Positions 39,102 through 49,244 of a DNA stretch of 64,000 nt are shown here, piece by piece. Every line of letters starts with the position of its first letter. Within the stretch, counting starts at the first letter, position 1. The stretch is from the IMG/VR virus record IMGVR_UViG_3300029267_003532, positions 1-64,000 of that record, one strand, 5' to 3'. The position numbers were made by a program, and so were the translations under genes. Below the pieces are notes generated by a model, which made no database searches, was not told where the DNA came from, and saw nothing but the letters and a program-made list of their open reading frames with translations. The stretch comes from a virus.

Positions 39102-39161
39102 TCTTTCTCCTTTACTGAGACCAGGACTATCCCAGTTTGTCGATCATTGAATCAACACACT

Positions 39162-39404
39162 TTACCCGATTTCCCCGAAATCTTCCTGGCTCGCCACGCT
39201 CTGTGCGGTCAGAACCTGAGCCAGATCTGACCGCTCTTGTAAAGACAAGCTATCTACCAAAGCATGGATCTTTTGCTTGCCCTCTCGTCTCTCGATTTCG
39301 GCAGTGATTTCACGCTGCTCTGCACGAATTTGTTTCACGTGTTGAGTCCGGTCACACAGCATAGAATACAGTTCGTCCAACGAAGACTTGCTCAAATCAT
39401 CCAT
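39162..39404 (-). CDS. Small coiled-coil protein
   Basis: 80 residues, helical with heptads (LDELYSMLCDRTQHVKQIRA; REITAEIERREGKQKIHALV). Ends one base before the next gene's region; in the tail operon. Function unknown. Confidence 0.58.
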   Translation of the reverse strand: MDDLSKSSLDELYSMLCDRTQHVKQIRAEQREITAEIERREGKQKIHALVDSLSLQERSDLAQVLTAQSVASQEDFGEIG

Positions 39405-39405
39405 G

Positions 39406-39783
39406 TTAGTCTCCTGTCTTGTGTCGTATCACGCGTGGCGTGCCAAACACTGCTTGGCTTGCGATGCCAAGTGCTTTGCTTAGCGGAATATACCGCCGCA
39501 GCTTGCTATTCCAAGCAGCCTCGTTGCATGCCTCTTTAAGTAAATCAGGCCGGTTCGTTAGGCCGATCGGCACACCAAGGCGCGTCAAAATTGCCTGATC
39601 GACAATGATCCGCGTCGCCTCGGCTTCTTCCTCTGCCTGCTTGCTCTGAACATAGAGAGCCTTGGCGAGCGCCTGCGCTGCATCGTGTTCTAGATCCAAT
39701 AGCTTTCGGCCATTGTGCAGCACGAGCACTCGCGTGCCCTCACGCCGCACAGTAACAGTACTAAGCTTCGGAATGAATAGCAC
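39406..39783 (-). CDS. Unknown tail-operon protein
   Basis: 125 residues. Beta N-terminus (STVTVRREGTRVLVLHNGRK) then helices (AAQALAKALYVQSKQAEEEA). It lies one base from the small coiled-coil gene. Family not recognised. Confidence 0.58.
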   Translation of the reverse strand: MLFIPKLSTVTVRREGTRVLVLHNGRKLLDLEHDAAQALAKALYVQSKQAEEEAEATRIIVDQAILTRLGVPIGLTNRPDLLKEACNEAAWNSKLRRYIPLSKALGIASQAVFGTPRVIRHKTGD

Positions 39784-39792
39784 TTTTCCTCC

Positions 39793-40200
39793 TTACAACT
39801 TAAAGATTCTGTTGTCGCCGCTATCCCACTGCACAGTGATATCCCCACCATTGGGGGTAACAGGCAATCCTGTCGCCGTATCAATGTTGGCAATCAATCG
39901 ACTCGACGCCTCTACGCCAGTATCCTGGTAGACATCGACCGACTCGCTAACATCTCCCGTGACGGACGTTAGTGTCACGTCTTCAGCGTCTGCCACACCG
40001 GCAGTTTCAGTCTTGCTGCTCAAGTTTTCAGACGTGGACACACGACTTGCAGCATCTCGATCTGCCAAGTCTTCATCTGTGCTAAGATTTGGTGTATCAT
40101 CTGCTTCATCGATCAGAACAATCTTGATGTTGTCGCCGCCCCAATCGATCTCTCCCGCAAGAAAACCCTCACGCCCCTTATCGTACAATGCATTCGCCAT
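39793..40200 (-). CDS. Siphovirus tail protein (small, beta-rich)
   Basis: 135 residues from ATG 40200 (AGGAG upstream). NALYDKGREGFLAGEIDWGG, then IKIVLIDEADDTPNL and DITVQWDSGDNRIFKL are hallmarks of a family frequent in siphovirus tail regions, probably a tail-tip or fibre accessory protein. Confidence 0.7.
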   Translation of the reverse strand: MANALYDKGREGFLAGEIDWGGDNIKIVLIDEADDTPNLSTDEDLADRDAASRVSTSENLSSKTETAGVADAEDVTLTSVTGDVSESVDVYQDTGVEASSRLIANIDTATGLPVTPNGGDITVQWDSGDNRIFKL

Positions 40201-40225
40201 GTCAGTCTCCTGTTGTTGAGAGGAA

Positions 40226-41806
40226 CTAGACTCCCTCTTGTTGATCCTGTAGTAGCCGTGCCAATTTGCGCTCAAATGTATTTCCTGCCCCAGCAGGAAT
40301 CAAGCGCGCTGTTCGCCCATTCAGGTCTATCTCGGCGCCAACTAGCTGATGCGTCGTCCATTGATCGCGCAGATCAGAATCTCCGGATAGTAACGTTTCT
40401 CCGGCACGAAAATCTGTTACGACGATGATCCCGCGCGCCATGATCTCGTCGACCGCCTTTGCCTTTCCTGTCGCCGAATATACATGGTCGCGCACAGAGA
40501 TGTTGCTCGATGCACTGGGCTTCCTTTGCTCAACCACGCGCAAAGCCGCGATAGCGGTTGCAGTCTCTGCGTCAATCGTGCCAGATACCTTGTACGCAAT
40601 CTGGCGATAGAGCCCACCAAGTTGTCCAATCGTGTCGTCGTCCGAGGCCACAGCCGTGCGCTGAACTTGGCCTTGCGCATCAGTGTAGACGACATAGACC
40701 TTTTGCGCACTGTCCGTGATCGAACCTCGGACAGAGACCTCGCGCCCGGGCTGTCGACGCACATAGTATTGTACTGTCTCTTGGTCTTGCTCTTCGATGT
40801 ATAGTCGACCATCCTCATCAATTCCCCAGGCGAGAATTGTGTTTGCGTTAATTCCCGCAGTCTTGACGCACCAAGTCATAATGTCTTTAGGCGTCTGGTC
40901 GTTCTCAAAGGCGACTGTTCCGGGTAGCTCCAGATCTTCAGCCGTAAGTTGTGTGAAATCCTGCACGATCCCCCAGGGCTCCATCGCCTCAATCAAGTCA
41001 CGCGCTACGCGGCCAATGGTGACTGTCTGCTCATCTGTACCAACGACACGCACGTCCGCAAACCGCCCGTACACCGAACCATCACTGGCTGTGTTTTCGC
41101 CCCACTCAGTCAACTCAAATTGCAGATCGATATAGGTCGTGTTGGGATTGGTCTTAATTGTCTGCACACCACTATAGGACGCAGTCTTGGACCACAGCAA
41201 TCCTGTATCGTCGTATATCGCAACCTTACCCGGCCAATCAAATGGCAACTCAACGACTGTTGAAAATGCTATACGCTCAACACCGCCGCCAAAAGGCATC
41301 TCGTACCGCGCATAGACATACTCGCCTGATCGATACTGCGTCCCGCGCCGAGGCTGCAGGACCAACGCGTCTTCATCGTTGTTCACAGAAAACTTGTTGG
41401 GCACAAACGAACCTGACACTTCAGACGGAGTGACCCATTTGCCTACGCGCTGGTCCTGATATACCCGGTTGTATGGTACGAAATCTAAAAGCGCCCCCTT
41501 CCCAACGGCTGTGACCGTGATGGCTTGGCTTGTTGAGCCGGAGCTTTCGCTGATGTCGACAATCACGCCAACAAAGAGCTTGTTGCACAGTCCTTTGCGC
41601 AGGATTACCTCATGCAAGAAGCCCAAGTCTGAATAGTCCGGCCCAATCATTCGATCTTCCTGCCATGAGAGCGTGCCATAGCCTCCACCATCCTCACTGT
41701 AGAATGAGGACCACCGGATGCCATATGCGTTTAGGTGCCTGTGCTGGACGTCATCGTGGTCATAGGTCTCCAGCACGGGCGACGTTGTCACAATGCGCGA
41801 TCTCAT
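40226..41806 (-). CDS. Tail-tip/minor tail protein
   Basis: 526 residues. Beta-rich with a central hub-like part (RIVTTSPVLETYDHDDVQHR; GRVARDLIEAMEPWGIVQDF; TPKDIMTWCVKTAGINANTI) as in siphovirus hub proteins that follow the distal tail protein. Overlaps the next gene by four bases. Exact hub identity is inferred from position and pattern. Confidence 0.68.
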   Translation of the reverse strand: MRSRIVTTSPVLETYDHDDVQHRHLNAYGIRWSSFYSEDGGGYGTLSWQEDRMIGPDYSDLGFLHEVILRKGLCNKLFVGVIVDISESSGSTSQAITVTAVGKGALLDFVPYNRVYQDQRVGKWVTPSEVSGSFVPNKFSVNNDEDALVLQPRRGTQYRSGEYVYARYEMPFGGGVERIAFSTVVELPFDWPGKVAIYDDTGLLWSKTASYSGVQTIKTNPNTTYIDLQFELTEWGENTASDGSVYGRFADVRVVGTDEQTVTIGRVARDLIEAMEPWGIVQDFTQLTAEDLELPGTVAFENDQTPKDIMTWCVKTAGINANTILAWGIDEDGRLYIEEQDQETVQYYVRRQPGREVSVRGSITDSAQKVYVVYTDAQGQVQRTAVASDDDTIGQLGGLYRQIAYKVSGTIDAETATAIAALRVVEQRKPSASSNISVRDHVYSATGKAKAVDEIMARGIIVVTDFRAGETLLSGDSDLRDQWTTHQLVGAEIDLNGRTARLIPAGAGNTFERKLARLLQDQQEGV

Positions 41807-42030
41807 TCTGATTCCTTGCTATCAGACCTCAAGCTCAGGTATACGTGTTCTCCGCGCTGTTCTATACTGTACGGCCCATCAGGCAAACCTTCAGCCTTCG
41901 CATATGCAGCCATGACTGCATTCAAGCCCTGGCGCAATGCGCGCAGTTCGTTTTGCAATGTCTGTTGTTTTTCCTGCAGTACCATGATTGGCACAAGTTG
42001 TGCTTCTGTTAGTTGAACTTGACCTGTCAA
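41803..42030 (-). CDS. Small coiled-coil protein
   Basis: 75 residues: a single helix (VLQEKQQTLQNELRALRQGL) followed by a short beta end. Overlaps both neighbours by four bases; probably a trimerising accessory of the fibre genes. Confidence 0.58.
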   Translation of the reverse strand: MTGQVQLTEAQLVPIMVLQEKQQTLQNELRALRQGLNAVMAAYAKAEGLPDGPYSIEQRGEHVYLSLRSDSKESE

Positions 42031-43268
42031 GATGCCTCCAGCACAGCTACGCGCTCAGCCAACATTCGCACTTGCTCAAATTGGTCATTCATACTCGCAA
42101 GCAACTTCTTTTGACGCGCGCCAATCTGGCGAAACGCGCCCAGCATCAGTGCCTGCAAGCCTTTTCGACGCAAATACACGTCATCCCCAGGCGTGACGAT
42201 CTTCATCGTAGCCAGTCTACTGTGATCGTACTTCACGATCCGGTCTTGCTGGCCAGCCATTAGATGGTACAGATCGTCGAGCGCCTGTACATCATCTTCC
42301 TCGTCGAATGTCTCTAGAGCCCCTCTATATTTCAGGTCTCCGTCTTCGTCAATGATCAGGCAATTCTGCCACGACCCACTGACGCGCGCGAAAAAACCAA
42401 AGCAATTTCCGTCTACACGGACGTTAGCCCAGTCCGTACCAGACAACTGCCCGGCGTAGAATTCCATGATACTACGCGCCGTCGTGTTGGATCCCACCTC
42501 GACGTTAGCAGCCAGGCCTGCGCGTAGCACCAAGGCCGCGCCCTCCTCACCGCTGGCCACGCTGCTATCTTTGAGGCCTGTGATCTGCAACCCGCCGGCT
42601 CCACTTTCATTCAGCCCCATCTCACCATACACACTAGAGAGATCAATAACATCCGTTGCGCCGTGTGCAACACTGTCATCCATAAACCACTGGTTGCCAT
42701 CTATCGTAAAGCGAATCATCTCGATTGCGTCAAGAAACGTTTTGCCTCCACGAAAGATAGAGAGATAAGGGTTAGTGCCCAGATCTTCAACCTCATTGTT
42801 TGCGTCAATGAAGAATCCGATACTGTGATCCGCGGCAATGCCGCCGCGGTCGTTGCAGTACAGATCCGGTGAAATATGGTAGGATCCGCCAGATCGGGTG
42901 AGCCAGCGCTTGGCCACGCCAGCCTGGTCATAGATGGCTACAGATTCAAGGTCAATGGTCATCGCTACAACACCGCCAACCTTGATCACAACGCGATCAT
43001 CATCGCTTGCGTAGATCGTGGTATCGCCGTTTTCATCCAGAATGATTCCATCAGTCGCGCCGGCCAAATTGAGCTTGATATAGCCTTTGGAGACTAAAAG
43101 GTAGGCCTGACCTGTATCATCCAGGTCTGCGCCGGCAGCAAGCCCCCACTCATCAGATGTCAAACCCAACAATCCGTTGAGATTTCCAATTCGCACGTGC
43201 GGTGTCAGATCGTCCCCTTCCCACGGCTCGTCACCGATTGTACAAATCTCGAAAGCTCGATCAGTCAT
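42027..43268 (-). CDS. Tail fibre/spike protein with C-terminal coiled coil
   Basis: 413 residues. Repeating beta strands typical of fibres (GYIKLNLAGATDGIILDENG; VVIKVGGVVAMTIDLESVAI) and a final helical region (MLGAFRQIGARQKKLLASMN) like an intramolecular chaperone or trimerisation domain. Overlaps the genes on both sides. Confidence 0.7.
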   Translation of the reverse strand: MTDRAFEICTIGDEPWEGDDLTPHVRIGNLNGLLGLTSDEWGLAAGADLDDTGQAYLLVSKGYIKLNLAGATDGIILDENGDTTIYASDDDRVVIKVGGVVAMTIDLESVAIYDQAGVAKRWLTRSGGSYHISPDLYCNDRGGIAADHSIGFFIDANNEVEDLGTNPYLSIFRGGKTFLDAIEMIRFTIDGNQWFMDDSVAHGATDVIDLSSVYGEMGLNESGAGGLQITGLKDSSVASGEEGAALVLRAGLAANVEVGSNTTARSIMEFYAGQLSGTDWANVRVDGNCFGFFARVSGSWQNCLIIDEDGDLKYRGALETFDEEDDVQALDDLYHLMAGQQDRIVKYDHSRLATMKIVTPGDDVYLRRKGLQALMLGAFRQIGARQKKLLASMNDQFEQVRMLAERVAVLEAS

Positions 43269-44340
43269 CGTCGCCTACCAATCGCACCAGCCCAGCCCCA
43301 GAGGGGCCAAACACAGTCGCCGTGACGCCCTCGGGAAGCGTAGCGGAATCTCCAGACTTGCGCTCTACGCTGTACTCATAGTAAGCGTACTCGGACCCCG
43401 GATTCGTGACACTCAGGATCTCTACCCAAATCTCGGTGACATCCGCACCATTGTGACATGTCAACAGCAGCCGATCGCCGACACTGGCACAAGGCGCGTG
43501 ACCAGCAGGGCCGTCGTACAGCTTGATAGTCGTAGGAGGCAGCGTCGTGGTCGTATCTGTTGTCGTTGTTGTGTCCGTAGTCGTGGTCGTGGTCGACGTC
43601 GACGTCGACGACACAGTGATCGTCGATGTCGACCCAGAGCCGGTCTGTGTCGTCGTCGACGCACCGGTTGTGGTCGTGCCACCGGTCGTAGTCGTCGAAG
43701 TAGTTGTTGAGTTTGGCCCGATTTGCGTGCTATCATCCCGGATGACCAATTCATCCAGGTAGAGATCACCATACGTGGTTGTTTCAGAATACAGGCATCC
43801 GATTCGACACAATGTCGTGTTGTCGAACCGGGTGTCATTGTCCAACGAGCTGTGGGTCGCCTGCAAGGAGCCATCTATCCAGAGCTTGTTCTCGCCGGTT
43901 CCCGCACCACGCGATATGTGGATCTCAATATAGTGCTCCGCGTCCGTGACAGCAACGTATGTGCCAACCGAGCCGCCGTCGTCTTCGTACGAAAGCAAAC
44001 GGACACGAAAGGTTGACCCGTTCCAATTCAAGTTGACTTGAGCCGCGATCTGCGTTGAATTGGTAAAGACCAGAAACGCGAACTCGTCCCCCGATGACAT
44101 TGTGAGCGAGTTCGGGTCGATGTAGACACGCGCTCGAACATCGCTTGCACCAGGCGTAAAAGCCACTTGCCCATAAAGAGAAACCACTGAGCCCGACTGC
44201 GGCTGAACCCTCATGCCATATGAAGATTGACCACACGCTGCATTGGCATATGCCTGGACATAGGATGTCTCGGAAGGTAAGACGGAATCTAATTCCGAGA
44301 GATTGCCAGCATCAAAGTCAATGTCTGTGATGATAGACAT
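43261..44340 (-). CDS. LamG-like adhesin with Ser/Thr linker
   Basis: 359 residues from ATG 44340, overlapping the upstream stop (TGATG). Residues 1-210 form a concanavalin-like sandwich (VVSLYGQVAFTPGASDVRAR; HYIEIHISRGAGTGENKLWI). Residues about 215-290 are almost pure Thr/Ser (TTTT, STST runs) and a C-terminal Ig-like domain follows. Likely a receptor-binding or capsule-binding tail protein. Confidence 0.7.
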   Translation of the reverse strand: MSIITDIDFDAGNLSELDSVLPSETSYVQAYANAACGQSSYGMRVQPQSGSVVSLYGQVAFTPGASDVRARVYIDPNSLTMSSGDEFAFLVFTNSTQIAAQVNLNWNGSTFRVRLLSYEDDGGSVGTYVAVTDAEHYIEIHISRGAGTGENKLWIDGSLQATHSSLDNDTRFDNTTLCRIGCLYSETTTYGDLYLDELVIRDDSTQIGPNSTTTSTTTTGGTTTTGASTTTQTGSGSTSTITVSSTSTSTTTTTTDTTTTTDTTTTLPPTTIKLYDGPAGHAPCASVGDRLLLTCHNGADVTEIWVEILSVTNPGSEYAYYEYSVERKSGDSATLPEGVTATVFGPSGAGLVRLVGDDD

Positions 44341-45920
44341 CAGTCTTTCTCCGCATAGACCCAGGATATGTTTTCTGTGCCCGGCATCACAGTGAATGAA
44401 AAACTGTTCGAGCTTGCAGTTGGCGTCTCGGTCGCTTGAACTGAGTTCGTGTCCCAGGCGATAACCTTCACAGTCCAAGCGCCATCAGTTACATTACTCA
44501 CTGTGACCGTCTTCTGTACAGTACTTGTCCACCTAATAGTCATTACCAAGTGATCGCCGTCGCCGGTGCACAAGAGCTTGTCCATCCCGGTGCTGCTCAC
44601 ATAGTCTGACCAGTCCACTGCACCCAACCAATCTTTCCAGTTGACGAGTGCGGTTCCGGTCGATGTCGAGCCGCCAATAGAGTAGAAATCTGGGTCGCCT
44701 GGATTCCCATTTGTCCACACATTGTGCGAAGATTCAACCAAGCCTGGCCAGCGACCTGCCCCTATTCCCCACTTGAGTGTGATGCCCAACCACTCGATCT
44801 GTTTTGAGTTTGTATATGGAGCGTATTCAACCCTCAGTGGGGACCCGGTCCCGAGTATCCAGGGCTCTGGCCAGTATTGATGTATGATCAGCTTTTTGGG
44901 CTCGATCTTTTCCCTGCACGCATTCAGATGATCGACAAATTTGCCGAACACTCCGTGGTAAAGGTTAGTCGCAACCGCGTCAATCGGGTACTCTAAAAAC
45001 GGCTCCATGATCACATTGGCATAGTGATCTGCAGAGTCCGGCCATGTAAAGTCCGGGCGCGTTCTCATAACAGACGCGACGATAGGACGGTTGTACATAT
45101 CCTCGCTGCGAATATGTTGTCCAATTTCAGAGACCCATGGCACGACATAGTCTCGGATATTGGAGACCATAGTCGCGTTCCATTCAGTCTCTCCCCAGTA
45201 ATCCTGGTTGAACGTCCAATTCTGTTCGTCCCAGAGCCCCCACATACAGACTGCCGGGCTACTACCCACCACGCCGATGATGAATGAAATACGATCCTTC
45301 ATTGCCTGGATCGCATCGCTGCTTGTGTAGATCTCGTATGGCTCAGCCAGAAATCCTCGATCCTGGGACTCGCAGCGATCGCCGGTTATCAGGTAGTAGT
45401 TGTTATAGTTCCACGCATGGTAGCGCCATGCGTTGGCCTTAAAGCTATGAAAGCCCTCCAGCGCCCACCACACCTTGAGCCCGGATGCCTCGCAGGCATC
45501 CAGAAACTGCTTAATGTTGCTATTGTCCCACTTGTCTTGGGAAAAGTTCGCCCCACCGAGAGTGCCCGAGACCTGCGCAGCCCGGAACGTTGCCAGATTG
45601 GTGTCGTCAAGCGCTGTATCCCACACGTTATAGGTTCCGTGTGGTGGTGGTTCCAAGCCGTATGTCGGTTCGCCTTGCGGATAGTTGCATCCCGTAGCAC
45701 GTACGCGCACCAACTTGATACCGGCCGCGACCACCGCGCTGCACCAATCACTGTACGTCACGAATGTCCCGCTGTTGAACGGATTCTCTAGTGTATCCGC
45801 AGGGAACGGCCCGCCACGAACGTGGTTTGTGCTTTTCTGCAGGATGTCATTCGCATTGATGTATCCGCTGTAGCCCGGATAGAGCCCGTAACCCGGGTAC
45901 TGTTCGACGACGTATACCAC
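44340..45920 (-). CDS. Glycoside hydrolase-like tail protein (GH-A type)
   Basis: 526 residues. A TIM-barrel with cellulase-like features: VWWALEGFHSFKANAWRYHA, CMWGLWDEQNW with a Glu after Asp as acid/base candidate, and LIIHQYWPEPW near the end. The C-terminal 90 residues form a beta-sandwich. Situated among fibres and glycosyltransferases, it is probably a virion enzyme degrading host surface polysaccharide. Confidence 0.72.
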   Translation of the reverse strand: MVYVVEQYPGYGLYPGYSGYINANDILQKSTNHVRGGPFPADTLENPFNSGTFVTYSDWCSAVVAAGIKLVRVRATGCNYPQGEPTYGLEPPPHGTYNVWDTALDDTNLATFRAAQVSGTLGGANFSQDKWDNSNIKQFLDACEASGLKVWWALEGFHSFKANAWRYHAWNYNNYYLITGDRCESQDRGFLAEPYEIYTSSDAIQAMKDRISFIIGVVGSSPAVCMWGLWDEQNWTFNQDYWGETEWNATMVSNIRDYVVPWVSEIGQHIRSEDMYNRPIVASVMRTRPDFTWPDSADHYANVIMEPFLEYPIDAVATNLYHGVFGKFVDHLNACREKIEPKKLIIHQYWPEPWILGTGSPLRVEYAPYTNSKQIEWLGITLKWGIGAGRWPGLVESSHNVWTNGNPGDPDFYSIGGSTSTGTALVNWKDWLGAVDWSDYVSSTGMDKLLCTGDGDHLVMTIRWTSTVQKTVTVSNVTDGAWTVKVIAWDTNSVQATETPTASSNSFSFTVMPGTENISWVYAEKD

Positions 45921-47833
45921 TAGCTCACCTCAATCTGCTCGTGTAATCGGGGCGGCTTACGTCGCAATTTCAATCGACGAGGATGCAGCTTGTTGTATCT
46001 GTCCAGAAGCCGCTGCGTCTCATTCACATTATGAACACAACCGAAATAGAACGCGCCTGGGCGCAGATCGCTTTGCCAGTCATCTCTACGCGAGACGCGA
46101 AAGTCCCCGGTCCACGTCGTCTCATTCTCTGGGCTGCACCGGACAACCTTTCCGTCCACCGTGATCGCGGTTCCGTAATGTCGGCACAAACGCCTGGCCT
46201 CGGCCCAACGCACCGTCTCGTCGGACGTGCCATCTGGCATCCATAGTAAGATAGAATAGGGGTTTGGATAGCCCTTGAGCGGTTTATCCAGCTTGCGCGC
46301 GTAGAGCGACTTGTGTGCCAGCTTGATCATCGCCGAGGTCTCTTCAACCTCGCCGGCACGCACTACGACCGTGAGCCACGGTTCGCCGCGCTGATCGCCA
46401 AGGTCGAACTGGGGATAGTCCTGCTGATTCATGATGCAGCGCATCTCGTACACGCTGCCATACTCCCAGGGAGAGAGCCCCGTCTGTCTCCGGATCCTCG
46501 CCCACGAGCCTGCCTTGCGCCTGTACGGATGCACCCCACCGCCGACGTGTTTGCCCTTATAGAACGGTAGCTTACACCCGCACGTCACGACGTGGATAAC
46601 CTTGCCTGCCTCCAACCACTTGTACATCATGCGGTTATCGTCCGCGCCCCAACCAGGTAAGCCGAACGGCCCCTCCTCACAGAAGCGGAATCCGTCGAAA
46701 GCATCTTTATAGAATAGCCCGTACCCGGTATGGGACAAGCACCGATTCTGATAGGCCCGCTCGATCCAGTCCGGCCAGCGCACCCAAGCCTCGTCTTCGT
46801 CGATACGCATATCGGGGATCTCAACCCCAATCCCGATCAGGCCTGGGCGGGGGCTGAGATAGTCGAGCATCTTTTCCACGCCGCCGTGGAGTGGCACCAC
46901 ACCGCCGTCGAGCATCAGTACGTGGCTATACCCGCCGTCACATTCTGCCGCATTCAATCCGGCATTGCGCCCTGGGCCAGCGCCCGTGTTCTCTCGATGA
47001 ATCACCGTCAAGCCGCTCTGTTCATTCAGCCAGGCCATTGTGCCGTCGTGGCTGCCATTGTTGACGATTATGATCTCGTCAACCGGCTCCTTGTCCAGTA
47101 CGTCGAGCTGACGCTTCAGAACGTCGCAGTTGTCCAACGTCGTGATGACCGCCTTGACCACATAGCTTTTGGTCAGCAGCGGGGCCTCTGGCCACTGGTA
47201 GCCATAGTCAGAGGCAATGTCCTGCAACATCGTGCGCACGCCATCGTCATGAAGCATATTCGGATGAAAGACGGTTTGATATTGCGCGTGCTTGTTGTGT
47301 TTTCGGTTGAGGTACAGCGCATCACGCGGCTTGACTGTATCCAGCAGGCCCTGCTTGTGGAGAATCTCAACCAACTCGACCGGATCACGCGCAATATCAA
47401 ACCGCACGTGCGCCCGGTCCTCGCATGCATACTCAATCATGTGATTCCACACTACATAGCGGTAGGCGTACCGATCGAGAGGGTACTCGTACTCGGCAAC
47501 CTCGGGGAAACGCTTTTCAAAAAAGTGCCAGTAGATGGGTGAGAGATGTGTCGGCTCACGTATCCAGCTTTCCATCACCTGCTTGGGGTGACGAATCAGA
47601 TGGATAACAAATGCCTCAGCCAAGGGCGCCGTGTACAGCCACGGCGCGGCCAGCCAACTCGATTCGCCTCGCACGCGCAGGCGCACCTTGAGTCGCTCTA
47701 GAGAGGCAAGATAGCCCCAGTAGGAGAACACATCCTCGTGCCCTGTCTCAATGCCGGCAGTGGTCAAGAGCCGGGCGACCATGCCTGTTCCACAGCGGCC
47801 TGTTCCTGTCGCTATCACGTCGATCTTACGCAT
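45920..47833 (-). CDS. Sulfotransferase-like/glycosyltransferase fusion
   Basis: 637 residues from ATG 47833. Residues 1-200: DVIATGTGRCGTGMVARLL is the PAPS-binding P-loop of sulfotransferases, with a helical body. Residues 205-460: GT2 fold with KAVITTLDNCDVLKRQLDVL, EIIIVNNGSHDGTMAW and a DGG in place of the DxD. The C-terminus (about 500-637) is unassigned. A phage protein joining sulfation-like and glycosyl-transfer modules next to fibres suggests glycan decoration of virions or host. Confidence 0.75.
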   Translation of the reverse strand: MRKIDVIATGTGRCGTGMVARLLTTAGIETGHEDVFSYWGYLASLERLKVRLRVRGESSWLAAPWLYTAPLAEAFVIHLIRHPKQVMESWIREPTHLSPIYWHFFEKRFPEVAEYEYPLDRYAYRYVVWNHMIEYACEDRAHVRFDIARDPVELVEILHKQGLLDTVKPRDALYLNRKHNKHAQYQTVFHPNMLHDDGVRTMLQDIASDYGYQWPEAPLLTKSYVVKAVITTLDNCDVLKRQLDVLDKEPVDEIIIVNNGSHDGTMAWLNEQSGLTVIHRENTGAGPGRNAGLNAAECDGGYSHVLMLDGGVVPLHGGVEKMLDYLSPRPGLIGIGVEIPDMRIDEDEAWVRWPDWIERAYQNRCLSHTGYGLFYKDAFDGFRFCEEGPFGLPGWGADDNRMMYKWLEAGKVIHVVTCGCKLPFYKGKHVGGGVHPYRRKAGSWARIRRQTGLSPWEYGSVYEMRCIMNQQDYPQFDLGDQRGEPWLTVVVRAGEVEETSAMIKLAHKSLYARKLDKPLKGYPNPYSILLWMPDGTSDETVRWAEARRLCRHYGTAITVDGKVVRCSPENETTWTGDFRVSRRDDWQSDLRPGAFYFGCVHNVNETQRLLDRYNKLHPRRLKLRRKPPRLHEQIEVS

Positions 47834-49235
47834 TTGGCGGAGGCTCCTTGGTTGTCTCATTCGGCCACCATGGACCGGGATGTCCCTCCAATGGATCAAG
47901 GTAGAGCAATGGTTCAAACTTGCACCACCCCTGACGCAGGCTCCATTCTTTACGCATCTGCGTTCTGGCCCACAGCGCCCGGTTGTGGAGGGTCAACTCG
48001 GTGATCAGCCGCTTGCCCTCGATCTTCCACTGCGCGATCTCGCGCTGCCGGTGTTTCGGCTTCCATTTGCGCTGAATCTCCATTGAGCCAAAATCGAAAT
48101 AGATCGCATAGTCCTTGAATTTCTCCAAGTGCACGCGCAGGTCAAAGTTCAGGGCAAGCAAATTTCCGCCCAGCACTGCGGCCTCGATCACTGTAAGCCC
48201 ACACGTCTCCGAGATGGATGGATGTGCATAGACGTTGGTCAGGTAGAATAGCTCGCCGACCACGCGTGGGTCGACGCCGGCGACAAAGCGGTCGTCGATC
48301 TCGGACGCAAAGTGCAGCCACGAGCGGATATTCAACTTCTCGGCCAAGTCACAGCAATATCGCTTGTACTCCATAAACTCTTCGCCGAGGCTCTGCCAAT
48401 CGACGCCGATCAAGCAGCCCGTATAACCAGAATCCTTGACGCCAGCCAGCAACATAATGATCTTGTGGATCTGCTTGGAACGCCCCATCCGTGCCGGGTA
48501 GATCATCCCGACGTCGGCCTCCAACAGGCCGGTCGCACGCGCGATCTTGAGCGTCTCTGGTCGAAACTGCCACTTGTGCAGCAGATCCACGGCGTGGGCG
48601 GAATCACAGCACACCGAGCGCCAGGGCTCGCCGGCCAGGCGATAGGACCGGTCTACGTATGCCTTCTCTGAGTAGTTTGGATAGACAAAGTATCCCGGCG
48701 CAGCCAGCCCCCGGCACATCTCTGGGTAGGTCATTGGTGTGACCTGGGTCGGCGTGGAATGCACCCAGTGCAGCCATACCAGACCCGGCAGCCGCTGGGC
48801 CACGCGTCGCATAGCGACGTTGTGTTCGTGGTACACGTCGAGCAGTACAATGTCGTGCGTGATGCACACGTTCACATCCTGGAGATTCTCATAGAGAACC
48901 TCTTCAATCTGGGCGACGCGCTTCTCAAAATCATCAGCTATGCCCTGCACGAGGTGCAGGGGAGGGATCACCGGACGGAGATCGATTTTGGCCCGGTCCC
49001 ACACACCCGGGGGGGACGCAGTCTGGAATGGGACCAATGTGTCTGGCCCAGACGTCTGGCGAACCGGCATACCCTCTTGCACCAGCACACGCACCGGGTT
49101 GTAGCCATGCTCCATCAGCATGCGGATTTGGTTGGTCGCAACTGTGACAATGCTGTAGCCGGTATCCGTCGTATAAAATGTGGTCAGGAGAGCAACTTGT
49201 GGCCTTGACTTTCGACGTCTAACTTGTATCTGCAT
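47826..49235 (-). CDS. GT-B family glycosyltransferase
   Basis: 469 residues. LLTTFYTTDTGYSIVTVATN begins a Rossmann-like N-domain, and SISETCGLTVIEAAVLGGNL in the C-domain is the nucleotide-sugar motif of GT4-type enzymes (ExxGLxxxEA). Overlaps the fusion gene by eight bases. Together with the GT2 at the right edge it forms a virion-linked glycosylation set. Confidence 0.8.
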   Translation of the reverse strand: MQIQVRRRKSRPQVALLTTFYTTDTGYSIVTVATNQIRMLMEHGYNPVRVLVQEGMPVRQTSGPDTLVPFQTASPPGVWDRAKIDLRPVIPPLHLVQGIADDFEKRVAQIEEVLYENLQDVNVCITHDIVLLDVYHEHNVAMRRVAQRLPGLVWLHWVHSTPTQVTPMTYPEMCRGLAAPGYFVYPNYSEKAYVDRSYRLAGEPWRSVCCDSAHAVDLLHKWQFRPETLKIARATGLLEADVGMIYPARMGRSKQIHKIIMLLAGVKDSGYTGCLIGVDWQSLGEEFMEYKRYCCDLAEKLNIRSWLHFASEIDDRFVAGVDPRVVGELFYLTNVYAHPSISETCGLTVIEAAVLGGNLLALNFDLRVHLEKFKDYAIYFDFGSMEIQRKWKPKHRQREIAQWKIEGKRLITELTLHNRALWARTQMRKEWSLRQGWCKFEPLLYLDPLEGHPGPWWPNETTKEPPPNA

Positions 49236-49244
49236 ACAATCTTC

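Noticed and set aside
46730-47542. Plus-strand 270-residue ORF
   Set aside because: Antisense to the clear sulfotransferase/glycosyltransferase fusion; no ribosome site.
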